From SIG450 sp045658425 (lineage in GTDB: Bacteria > Bacillota > Clostridia > UMGS1840 > HGM11507): a DNA stretch of 15,039 nucleotides. Both the position numbers and the translations under genes were made by a program. Location of the stretch: NCBI GenBank assembly GCA_045658425.1, contig JAZOVB010000063.1, positions 1 to 15,039 on the forward strand, written 5' to 3'. Numbering within the stretch: the first letter of the stretch is position 1; each line of letters begins with the position of its first letter. This document shows, one piece after another, positions 8,364 through 15,018 of the stretch. Below the pieces are notes generated by a model. The model saw nothing but the letters and a program-made list of their open reading frames with translations. It made no database searches and was not told the origin of the DNA.

Positions 8364-9053
8364 TTGATAGGATTATACGGATTTGATATTTTCTATCTTA
8401 TTTTAGTAGTACCTGCACTTATATGCTCGTTTGTTGCACAGTGGTATGTAAAATCCACTTTTAATAAGTATTCGGGGGTATATACCTCATATACTGCAAA
8501 CGACCTTGCAGGAAGAATGCTTAAGGGAAGCGGAATAGATGATGTGGAAATTGTTCCTGTTTCAGGGCATCTTAGCGATAATTTTAATCCTAAAACAAAG
8601 AAAATCAGCTTATCCGAGCCGGTTTATGAAAACTCTTCGGTTGCGGCTTTGGGTGTTGCCTGTCACGAAGCGGGACATGCTCTTCAGTATCATACGGGAT
8701 ATTTCCCCATAAAAATAAGAGTAGCAGTTTTTCCGGTGATAAGCTTTGCTTCATCAGCGGCACTTCCAATAGCACTTGTGGGTCTTTTATTTTCACAGCT
8801 TCTTGTGGAAATAGGAATTATCCTTTTTGCGTCAACGGTAATTTTTCAGCTTTTGCTTCTGCCCATTGAATTCAATGCATCAAAAAGGGCAGTACAGGCA
8901 CTTGATGTCAATTTATCCGATGATGAGCTTAAGGGCGTTAAGAAAGTGCTTACTGCGGCGGCGCTTACCTATGTGGCCTCTGCTTTGGTAGCTGTTGCAA
9001 ATTTTTTAAGAATTTTACTTATTTTAAACGGAAGAAATAACAGGAGAAGATAG
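8364..9053 (+). CDS. yugP: YugP-type membrane zinc metallopeptidase
   Basis: This 229-residue integral membrane protein belongs to the neutral zinc metallopeptidase family typified by Bacillus YugP (Zn_peptidase_2). An N-terminal membrane helix (about 8-25) is followed by a soluble stretch with SGHLSDNFNP (67-76), a conserved family block, then the zinc motif HEAGH (101-105) with catalytic E102. Two hydrophobic segments (about 120-167) lead to IEFNASKRA (168-175), whose E169 is the probable third ligand. A last helix (about 195-220) and a basic tail (RNNRRR) finish the protein. The substrate is not known for the family. It begins with TTG, two bases after the fmt stop. A gene of this type following fmt is a frequent arrangement in Clostridia and Bacilli, often with rsmB next, but here rsmB is absent. 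Confidence 0.92.
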   Translation: MIGLYGFDIFYLILVVPALICSFVAQWYVKSTFNKYSGVYTSYTANDLAGRMLKGSGIDDVEIVPVSGHLSDNFNPKTKKISLSEPVYENSSVAALGVACHEAGHALQYHTGYFPIKIRVAVFPVISFASSAALPIALVGLLFSQLLVEIGIILFASTVIFQLLLLPIEFNASKRAVQALDVNLSDDELKGVKKVLTAAALTYVASALVAVANFLRILLILNGRNNRRR

Positions 9054-9055
9054 TT

Positions 9056-9292
9056 ATGAAAGTGGTTGAAGGGGCAACCCCTCTCTGGAGTCAGGAAAAT
9101 CCCAGCATTTGCCGTTTTTGTGCTTTTGCCAAACGGTTTGCGGCAACTTCGGATGTTTTCTGCGAAAAAAAGAAGAATTTTATGTCGGATGAAGAATCCT
9201 GCAGAAAATTTAAATATGATATACTGAAAAAAGATTTACGGAGAGGACGAACATCGGCAATAAAGCATAATCCTGCCGATTTTGAAATTTAA
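9056..9292 (+). CDS. Small four-cysteine protein of unknown function
   Basis: A 78-residue protein that I cannot assign to a function. Four cysteines, C19 and C22 (CRFC), C36 and C49, are spaced like a compact zinc site, and the motif CRKFKYD (49-55) follows the last one. I recall short Clostridia proteins of the form CxxC-C-CRKFKYDPLKR with this layout, but could not check. The C-terminal 23 residues are basic then polar, without obvious structure. There is no signal peptide or membrane segment. It has a proper ribosome binding site (AGGAGA, 9042-9047), starts two bases after the yugP stop, and ends one base before the ATG of the MATE gene, which argues for a real translated gene. Zinc binding is inferred from spacing alone. 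Confidence 0.75.
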   Translation: MKVVEGATPLWSQENPSICRFCAFAKRFAATSDVFCEKKKNFMSDEESCRKFKYDILKKDLRRGRTSAIKHNPADFEI

Positions 9293-9293
9293 A

Positions 9294-10631
9294 ATGAACA
9301 GTAAGCAGTTTTACAAACAATTTATATTAATTTCTATTCCTATGGGGCTTCAGAATCTTCTTACCACTATGGTAAATTTGGTGGACAACCTTATGATAGG
9401 AAGATTAGGGGATGTGGCAGTTGCGGCGGTAGGTCTTGCCAACAAGGTGTTTTTTATATATACTCTTGTGGTGTTCGGACTTTGCAGCGGCGCTTCCGCC
9501 TTTGTTTCTCAGTTCTGGGGTAAAGGGGATTTAAAGGGAATAAAAAGAGTAGTATTTATAAATACCTGCGTATCCGTTGTCCTATCCTTTATATTCTTTC
9601 TTCTGGGAAGTATTTTCCCCGAAGAAATAATGAAGCTTCTTACCAACGACCCCCTTGTTGTAGCTGAGGGGGTGGGGTACATAAGAATAATTGCTCCAAG
9701 CTTTTTAATAACAGGAATTATTTATGTTTTTTCCTTTGTTTTAAAAGCACTTGAGCATCCCAAAGCACCATTAATAGCATCTATTGTTTCAATTTGTGTG
9801 AATACTACCCTGAATTATCTTCTTATTTTCGGTAAATTCGGATTTCCCGAAATGGGAGTTTCAGGAGCGGCGCTGGGAACTTTGATTGCAAGAATTTTTG
9901 AAGTAGCGGTTATACTGGCTTTCTCGGTTAAAAAGCTTGACTTTATATTTACAAAATTTAACGAATATAAGGGAATTACCAAAGCGTTTTTAAAGCAGTT
10001 TACCTTAAAGGTAACTCCTGTTATAATAAATGAAGGCTCATGGGCACTTGCAACCACTATAATGATTTCAGTTTTTGCAAAGATTTCAACTCAGGCGGTT
10101 GCTGCCCTTAATGTTATAAATATTTTAAGAGATTTAACCAGCGTATTTTTCTTAGGCACAGGTGCTGCAGCAGGGGTTATGTTAGGCAAACTTATCGGTC
10201 TTAAAAGGTATGATGAAACCTATGAGAAAACTCTTAAGCTTTCGGTAATTCTTCCTATTCTTTCCTTGTGCATAGCCCTTATAACCTATCTGATTTGCCC
10301 GATTTTCTTAAACCTTTTCAATATCTCGCCCGAGGCAAAGGAAATAGCAAGGAATATGTATCTTGTTGCCACAATATGTATACCGGTTTCCGCATTCAAT
10401 TATCTTAATATCTGCGGAAGTCTCCGTTCGGGAGGGGATTCCCTTTTCTGTCTTTTAACCGATTCGCTGACTATATGGACGGTGGGTGTTTTCGGTTCAA
10501 TGATTGGGGCAAATATGGGACTTCCGGTAATATTTGTTTACATAATTTCAAGAACTGAAGAACTGGTAAAGGGAGCACTTGTTTTAATAAGAATTTTAAA
10601 GAAAAAATGGATAAAGGATTTAGTAAATTAA
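9294..10631 (+). CDS. MATE family multidrug/cation efflux transporter
   Basis: An inner-membrane antiporter of the MATE family (445 residues), expected to export drugs, toxic metabolites or cationic compounds against a sodium or proton gradient. About twelve hydrophobic helices are visible, arranged in two similar halves. The N-terminal stretch with IPMGLQNLLTTMVNLVDNLM (helix 1) and the conserved region SGASAFVSQFWGKGD at the end of helix 2 fit the NorM/DinF-like group; the real substrate cannot be told from sequence. I chose the ATG at 9294. An in-frame TTG at 9282 would overlap the small cysteine gene and also lacks a ribosome binding site. No clear Shine-Dalgarno precedes either, so translation probably depends on termination and re-initiation at the TAA that ends one base before the ATG. 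It is an unusual passenger among housekeeping genes. Confidence 0.93.
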   Translation: MNSKQFYKQFILISIPMGLQNLLTTMVNLVDNLMIGRLGDVAVAAVGLANKVFFIYTLVVFGLCSGASAFVSQFWGKGDLKGIKRVVFINTCVSVVLSFIFFLLGSIFPEEIMKLLTNDPLVVAEGVGYIRIIAPSFLITGIIYVFSFVLKALEHPKAPLIASIVSICVNTTLNYLLIFGKFGFPEMGVSGAALGTLIARIFEVAVILAFSVKKLDFIFTKFNEYKGITKAFLKQFTLKVTPVIINEGSWALATTIMISVFAKISTQAVAALNVINILRDLTSVFFLGTGAAAGVMLGKLIGLKRYDETYEKTLKLSVILPILSLCIALITYLICPIFLNLFNISPEAKEIARNMYLVATICIPVSAFNYLNICGSLRSGGDSLFCLLTDSLTIWTVGVFGSMIGANMGLPVIFVYIISRTEELVKGALVLIRILKKKWIKDLVN

Positions 10632-10647
10632 AAGGGGGAAATTTAAA

Positions 10648-12318
10648 ATGCTATCAGACATCAAAATTGCACAGGGTGCAAATATGGAGCCAATAACCAA
10701 GGTTGCCTCAAAGCTTGATATAACCGAAGACGAAATTGAGCTTTACGGAAAATATAAAGGCAAACTTTCCTTTGAGCTTATTGACAGAGTAAAAAATAAC
10801 GAGGACGGTAAATTAATCCTTGTTACTGCTATTAATCCTACACCTGCAGGTGAGGGAAAAACTACCACAACTGTTGGTCTGGGACAAGCCTTTCATAAAA
10901 TGGGCAAAAAATCTCTTATCGCTTTAAGAGAACCATCTTTAGGCCCTACTTTCGGTCTTAAAGGCGGTGCTGCAGGCGGCGGATATTCTCAGGTTGTTCC
11001 TATGGAGGATATTAACCTTCATTTTACAGGGGATATGCACGCGATAACCAGTGCCAATAATCTGTTATGTGCTATGGCGGATAACCATATCCATCAGGGA
11101 AACGCTTTAGGTATTGACCCTAAAAGCATAAAAATAAAAAGAGTTCTTGATATAAATGACCGTAACTTAAGAAATGTTGTAATCGGTCTTGGAGAGCGAA
11201 CAGATGGTCAGGTAAGAGAAGACCACTTTATGATAACTGTTGCTTGTGAAATTATGGCTATTTTATGTCTTGCCTCTGATTTAAGCGATTTAAAGGAAAG
11301 GCTTTCAAAAATAATTGTGGGCTATTCCTACTCAGGGGAAATCATTACTGCAGGTCAGCTTAAGGCTGAGGGAGCGCTGACTGCTCTTTTAAAGGATGCA
11401 ATAAAGCCTAATTTAGTACAGACTCTTGAAAATTCGCCCTGTATTATTCACGGCGGTCCTTTTGCAAATATTGCTCACGGCTGTAACAGTTTAATTGCTA
11501 CCAAGCTGTCCTTGAAGCTTTGCGATTATGTTATTACCGAGGCAGGTTTTGGTGCAGACTTAGGGGCTGAGAAATTCCTTGACATCAAATGCCGTTTCGG
11601 TAATCTTAAACCATCACTTGTTGTACTTGTTGCAACTATCCGTGCACTTAAGTATAACGGCGGTGTTAAGAAAGAAAACTTAAGTGAAGAAAATTGTGAT
11701 GCTTTAAATAAAGGTATAGTAAACTTAGGAAAGCATATTGAAAACATCAAAAAATTCGGTTTGCCGGTTGTAGTTGCGCTTAACCATTTCTTCACCGATA
11801 CCGATAATGAGGTTTCGCTTGTTAAAGAATATTGTGGCAGTCTTGGAGTGAAATGCGAAATTTCCAAGTGCTTTGCAGAGGGCGGAGAGGGTACAATGGA
11901 CCTTGCAAACACAGTTCTTAATACTTTAGAAACCGAAAAGGCAGACTTTAAGCATATTTATGAGGATGATTTATCCATTAAAGAAAAAATAGAAAAAGTA
12001 GTAAAAGAAATATACGGCGGTGATGGTGTAATCTACGAGCCAAAGGCAGATAAGGAAATTAAATTCTTAACAGAAAACGGCTTTGCAAATATGCCTGTAT
12101 GTATGGCAAAAACCCAGTATTCGCTGTCAGATAATCCTGCACTTTTAGGAAGACCCGAGGGCTTTACCGTTACAGTAAGAGACCTTTATGTTAACGCAGG
12201 GGCAGGTTTTATAACCGTACTTACAGGTAAGATTATGACTATGCCCGGACTTCCTAAGGTTCCTGCCGCAGAAAAGGTTGATGTTACAGACGGTGGTGTG
12301 ATTGATGGCTTATTCTAA
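10648..12318 (+). CDS. fhs: Formate-tetrahydrofolate ligase
   Basis: The enzyme (10-formyl-THF synthetase) joins formate to tetrahydrofolate using ATP. It is a central C1 step in Clostridia and part of the methyl branch of the Wood-Ljungdahl pathway in acetogens. The 556-residue length is standard. Visible motifs are the P-loop PTPAGEGKTT (64-73), the first signature KGGAAGGGY (105-113), and the second signature VATIRALK (328-335). GGGGGA at 10634-10639 serves as ribosome binding site. In this operon its product feeds Fmt, and it can recapture formate released by Def. Presence of this gene alone does not prove acetogenesis, because many purine-synthesising fermenters have it, and no other Wood-Ljungdahl gene is in view. 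Confidence 0.98.
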   Translation: MLSDIKIAQGANMEPITKVASKLDITEDEIELYGKYKGKLSFELIDRVKNNEDGKLILVTAINPTPAGEGKTTTTVGLGQAFHKMGKKSLIALREPSLGPTFGLKGGAAGGGYSQVVPMEDINLHFTGDMHAITSANNLLCAMADNHIHQGNALGIDPKSIKIKRVLDINDRNLRNVVIGLGERTDGQVREDHFMITVACEIMAILCLASDLSDLKERLSKIIVGYSYSGEIITAGQLKAEGALTALLKDAIKPNLVQTLENSPCIIHGGPFANIAHGCNSLIATKLSLKLCDYVITEAGFGADLGAEKFLDIKCRFGNLKPSLVVLVATIRALKYNGGVKKENLSEENCDALNKGIVNLGKHIENIKKFGLPVVVALNHFFTDTDNEVSLVKEYCGSLGVKCEISKCFAEGGEGTMDLANTVLNTLETEKADFKHIYEDDLSIKEKIEKVVKEIYGGDGVIYEPKADKEIKFLTENGFANMPVCMAKTQYSLSDNPALLGRPEGFTVTVRDLYVNAGAGFITVLTGKIMTMPGLPKVPAAEKVDVTDGGVIDGLF

Positions 12319-12742
12319 AATAAAAGCCTTAACCGAAGAGGATACCTTAAATGCAGGGTTTGAGTTTGCAAAAACCTTGAAGCCCGGAGATATTGTAACC
12401 TTAGACGGAGATTTAGGTGCAGGGAAAACTGTATTTACCAAGGGGATTTGTAAATTTTTCAATGTTACCGATTATGTGGTAAGTCCTACCTATACAATAG
12501 TCAATGAGTATAAAGGGGATATGGATATTTACCATTTTGATATTTACCGCATTGAAGAGGAAGAGGAGCTTTACAATATCGGATTTTACGAGTATCTTGA
12601 CAATGAGGGAATTAAAATTATTGAATGGGCAGAAAAAATTCCCGAAGCCTTTGAGGGCTATGAGCTTATAAAGGTCACTATTGAAAAAAGCGGTGATTTT
12701 GAAAGTAACGAAAGAACCATTAAAGCGGAGGTAATAAAATGA
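12305..12742 (+). CDS. tsaE: tRNA t6A biosynthesis ATPase TsaE
   Basis: TsaE (YjeE) is a small P-loop ATPase that works with TsaB and TsaD to transfer threonylcarbamoyl to A37 of ANN-decoding tRNAs. The 145-residue protein has Walker A GDLGAGKT (35-42), the SPTYTIVNEY block (60-69), HFDIYR (77-82) and EWAE (107-110), all diagnostic. The ATG at 12305 overlaps the end of fhs by 14 bases in another frame. A TTG directly before it at 12302 is possible but less likely. GGTGGTG (12292-12298) is a poor ribosome binding site, so coupling to fhs translation is likely. The stop overlaps the tsaB start as ATGA. Confidence 0.96.
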   Translation: MAYSKIKALTEEDTLNAGFEFAKTLKPGDIVTLDGDLGAGKTVFTKGICKFFNVTDYVVSPTYTIVNEYKGDMDIYHFDIYRIEEEEELYNIGFYEYLDNEGIKIIEWAEKIPEAFEGYELIKVTIEKSGDFESNERTIKAEVIK

Positions 12743-13419
12743 TTATACTTGGGATTGATTCCTCCACAAAAACTGCTTCGGTGGGAATTTGTGACGGTGA
12801 AAAGGTGCTTTCCTCTTTCACCCTTAATCATAAAAGAACTCATTCGGAAAAGCTTTTAGAGATGATTGATATGTCTTTAAAGATTGCCCAGCTTGACATT
12901 AAGGATGTTGATGCCTTTGCAGTAACAAAAGGGCCCGGCTCTTTTACCGGCTTAAGAATAGGTCTTGCAACCGTTAAAGGCTTATGCCACGCATTAAATA
13001 AGCCCTGTTATTCGGTATCAACTCTTGATGCTTTGTACGAAAATGTTTCTGACGGCTCGGAGGGAGTTTTATATGCACCCTTAATGGATGCAAGAAGAGG
13101 CGAGGTTTACTGCTCGGCTTACTTTAACGGAAAAAAGGTTATAGAAGACTCGGCAATGCCATTAAATGAGTTTTTAGAAAAAATAAAAGAAATTCAGTTT
13201 GATAAGGTTATGTTTACAGGGGATGGGGTTTATCCCAATCTTGATTTAATAAAGGATTTTGAAAAAAAATATCTTATAGCACCTGAACATATTTTATTCG
13301 GAAGCGGTCCGTCAGTTATAAAGGCGGCTTTAAAATACGGAAAGCCTCTTGGTTATGAGGAGGTTTCCCCTGAATATTTAAGACTTTCCCAGGCGGAAAG
13401 AGTAAAAGGAGATAATTAA
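12739..13419 (+). CDS. tsaB: tRNA t6A biosynthesis protein TsaB
   Basis: TsaB (YeaZ) is the non-catalytic ASKHA-fold partner that scaffolds TsaD in the t6A complex. The 226-residue protein opens with LGIDSSTKTASVGI (4-17), the ATPase-fold start, and has the family motif KGPGSFTGLRIG (64-75). It overlaps tsaE by four bases (ATGA) and has GGAGG at 12727-12731 seven bases before its ATG. In many Bacillota the order continues with rimI and tsaD; here rpiB follows, so tsaD and tsaC must be elsewhere. Confidence 0.96.
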   Translation: MIILGIDSSTKTASVGICDGEKVLSSFTLNHKRTHSEKLLEMIDMSLKIAQLDIKDVDAFAVTKGPGSFTGLRIGLATVKGLCHALNKPCYSVSTLDALYENVSDGSEGVLYAPLMDARRGEVYCSAYFNGKKVIEDSAMPLNEFLEKIKEIQFDKVMFTGDGVYPNLDLIKDFEKKYLIAPEHILFGSGPSVIKAALKYGKPLGYEEVSPEYLRLSQAERVKGDN

Positions 13420-13421
13420 AA

Positions 13422-13856
13422 ATGAAAATTGCAATTGGTGCCGATCACGGTGCGGTGGAATTAAAGGAAGTTTTAAGAGATTATCTTAAAAATAAAGGGT
13501 ACGATGTAACCGACTGCGGTACATACGATTTAAACAGCGTAGATTATCCCGATATTGCCGAAAAAACTGCAAAGCTTGTGGTTTCTAAAGAATGTGAAAA
13601 GGGAATTTTACTTTGCGGAACAGGAATTGGTATTTCAATTGCCGCAAATAAGGTAAAGGGAATAAGAGCCGCACTTTGCACAAACGAATACTGTGCAAAA
13701 ATGAGCAGAAACCATAACAATGCGAATATTTTATGTATGGGTGCCCGCGTAACAGGTGTAGAACTTGCAAAGTCAATTCTTGATACATTTTTAAGAGAAG
13801 AATTTGAGGGCGGAAGACATCAGGTTAGAGTTGACAAAATAATGAATTTGGAGTAA
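13422..13856 (+). CDS. rpiB: Ribose-5-phosphate isomerase B
   Basis: RpiB interconverts ribose 5-phosphate and ribulose 5-phosphate in the pentose phosphate pathway. In 144 residues it keeps the family start IGADHGAVELK (5-15; D8 and H9 in the active site) and the catalytic cysteine C65 in CGTGIG (65-70). The C-terminal block with NHNNANILCMGARVTG is typical of the RpiB/LacAB family. A cysteine at this position fits RpiB; a galactose-6-phosphate isomerase subunit is unlikely because there is only one such gene and no lac genes. AAGGAG at 13406-13411 precedes the ATG. A rpiB-upp pair is common in Clostridia and links ribose phosphate supply to the PRPP used by Upp. Confidence 0.96.
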   Translation: MKIAIGADHGAVELKEVLRDYLKNKGYDVTDCGTYDLNSVDYPDIAEKTAKLVVSKECEKGILLCGTGIGISIAANKVKGIRAALCTNEYCAKMSRNHNNANILCMGARVTGVELAKSILDTFLREEFEGGRHQVRVDKIMNLE

Positions 13857-13884
13857 AATAATAAAAAAACGGAGGTAGCTTACT

Positions 13885-14514
13885 ATGGGAAAAGTAACTG
13901 TAATGGATCATCCATTATTTATCCACAAAATGTCTCTTTTAAGAGATAAGAAAACAAGCAGTAAGGAATTCAGAGAACTTGTAAAAGAAGTAGCAATGCT
14001 TATGTGCTATGAAACAACAAGAGATCTTCCATTAAAAGAAGTTGAAATAGAAACTCCTATCTGCACAACCAAAACCAAGGTTATCTCGGGCAAGGCTCTT
14101 GCTTTAGTGCCTATTCTTCGTGCAGGTCTTGGTATGGTTGATGGTATGCTTAGTCTTATTCCTGCGGCTAAGGTAGGTCATATCGGTCTTTACCGTGACC
14201 CTGAAACCTTTAAGCCTGTTGAATATTACTGCAAGCTTCCCAGTAACATAGAATTAAGAGAGGTTATCGTTTTAGACCCAATGCTTGCTACCGGCGGCTC
14301 GGCAATAGATGCAATTAACCTTTTAAAAGAAAAAGGATGTACTAATATTAAATTTGTTTGTCTGTGTGCAGCACCCGAGGGTATCGAAGCTCTGACAAAG
14401 GCTCACCCCGATGTTGATGTATACTGCGGTGCAGTTGATGAAAAGTTAAACGACCATAAGTATATAGTTCCGGGACTTGGGGATGCAGGGGATAGAATAT
14501 TTGGTACAAAATAG
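13885..14514 (+). CDS. upp: Uracil phosphoribosyltransferase
   Basis: Upp salvages uracil by joining it to PRPP to make UMP. The 209-residue protein has the length and motifs of the family: PILRAGLGM in the first third, the PRPP loop VLDPMLATGGSA (129-140), and the C-terminal uracil-binding stretch GLGDAGDRIFGTK (197-209). GGAGGT at 13871-13876 is a strong ribosome binding site. It is the last gene before a strong intrinsic terminator. No PyrR-binding or uracil-responsive leader is recognisable in the 28 bases before it, so it is probably expressed with rpiB. Confidence 0.98.
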   Translation: MGKVTVMDHPLFIHKMSLLRDKKTSSKEFRELVKEVAMLMCYETTRDLPLKEVEIETPICTTKTKVISGKALALVPILRAGLGMVDGMLSLIPAAKVGHIGLYRDPETFKPVEYYCKLPSNIELREVIVLDPMLATGGSAIDAINLLKEKGCTNIKFVCLCAAPEGIEALTKAHPDVDVYCGAVDEKLNDHKYIVPGLGDAGDRIFGTK

Positions 14515-14551
14515 TAAAAATCCTAAAAAAGCGTAAAAAAAGCGCCTATTA

Positions 14552-14638
14552 AACGAAAAAAACCACTCGACGTACTTAAGTACGCCTTCGGGCTTATGGG
14601 TAATAATCACTTTTTGTGATTATTACCTTTTTTTCGTT
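14552..14638 (+). other. Nested structure enclosing the upp terminator
   Basis: AACGAAAAAAA (14552-14562) and TTTTTTTCGTT (14628-14638) are perfect 11-bp complements. They enclose two inner hairpins: a 14-base perfect palindrome CGTACTTAAGTACG (14571-14584; stem of five, TTAA loop) and the terminator stem. In RNA this is a three-way junction whose closing arm uses the terminator's own U-tract. Confidence 0.6.
14599..14634 (+). terminator. Rho-independent terminator of the priA-upp operon
   Basis: A perfect 12-bp stem (GGTAATAATCAC, 14599-14610, with 14616-14627) and a TTTTT loop are followed at once by seven T residues (14628-14634). It lies 84 bases after the upp stop and is on the correct strand to end the operon. 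The stem is A/T-rich, which is the only weak point. Confidence 0.9.
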
Positions 14639-14639
14639 C

Positions 14640-14833
14640 AGTCGCATTAAGAGGTGTAATAATCCGTTTTGAAATAATTTATTATTTCAAAATTCGAAGA
14701 ACTCATATCGCTTTAAAATTGTGATTTTTCAAGGCGGAAGCCTTAGGCAATACGAGGTATGCCAAAGGCGACAACAAAGAAAAAGCCAATTTTCAAGTGG
14801 TATGAGCGGGTTATAATATCTCTTAATACGGCT
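14640..14833 (+). repeat. 194-base imperfect inverted repeat / three-way-junction element
   Basis: The outer arms 14640-14666 and 14807-14833 pair over 27 positions (21 Watson-Crick, four G-U, two mismatches). Inside lie a perfect 12-bp inverted repeat (14667-14678 with 14681-14692) and a long stem (14702-14721 with 14787-14806, then 14725-14730 with 14779-14784). That stem is capped by a hairpin at 14740-14769 with a GAG loop. There is no open reading frame. It could be a structured RNA or a small palindromic mobile repeat. I do not recognise a named family. Confidence 0.65.
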
Positions 14834-14856
14834 CTCATCTTTTTTATACGCTTTTT

Positions 14857-14940
14857 GGGGGATAGGATAATGAAAATATCCGCCCGAAAGCCCTCCTTCC
14901 TAAAGGAGGGGGGACCGCTTTAGCGGTGGGAGGATTTTTG
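14857..14940 (+). repeat. Train of G/C-rich hairpins, probable dispersed intergenic repeat
   Basis: Three hairpins follow each other. The first is 14857-14885 (eight pairs, one bulge). The second is CCCTCCTT (14891-14898) with AAGGAGGG (14903-14910). The third is ACCGC (14914-14918) with GCGGT (14923-14927) and a TTTA loop, followed by GGGAGG and five T residues (14935-14939). CCTCC (14892-14896) can instead pair with GGAGG (14929-14933), closing a larger arm. The layout resembles intergenic repeats I recall from gut Clostridia genomes; this is memory, not a search. Confidence 0.5.
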
Positions 14941-14954
14941 AAAAGGTGTAATAT

Positions 14955-15018
14955 AAATCCCTGATGGGATTTTCGATATGTTTTGCATAGTTTATCGGCG
15001 TGCCGAGGTCGTCACGCC
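14955..15018 (+). repeat. Two further short hairpins at the window end
   Basis: AAATCCC (14955-14961) pairs with GGGATTT (14966-14972) around a TGAT loop. GGCGTG (14997-15002) pairs with CACGCC (15013-15018). The second is in locally GC-rich sequence unlike its surroundings and probably belongs to a repeat continuing past the window edge. I see no coding potential in 14515-15039 as a whole. Confidence 0.45.

Noticed and set aside
11526..11912. A 128-codon minus-strand open frame
   Set aside because: It is entirely inside fhs, whose frame, motifs and length are perfect. It is a shadow frame without a start context.
3598..12742. Defence or toxin-antitoxin system suggested by proteases, a MATE pump and a small cysteine protein together
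   Set aside because: Each large gene has a well-known household or sporulation role, codon use is uniform along the operon, and there is no nuclease, reverse transcriptase, methylase or antitoxin partner.
13857..13884. Possible regulatory leader or terminator between rpiB and upp
   Set aside because: The 28 bases contain an A-run and a ribosome binding site but no stem; there is no room for a riboswitch or PyrR-type attenuator.
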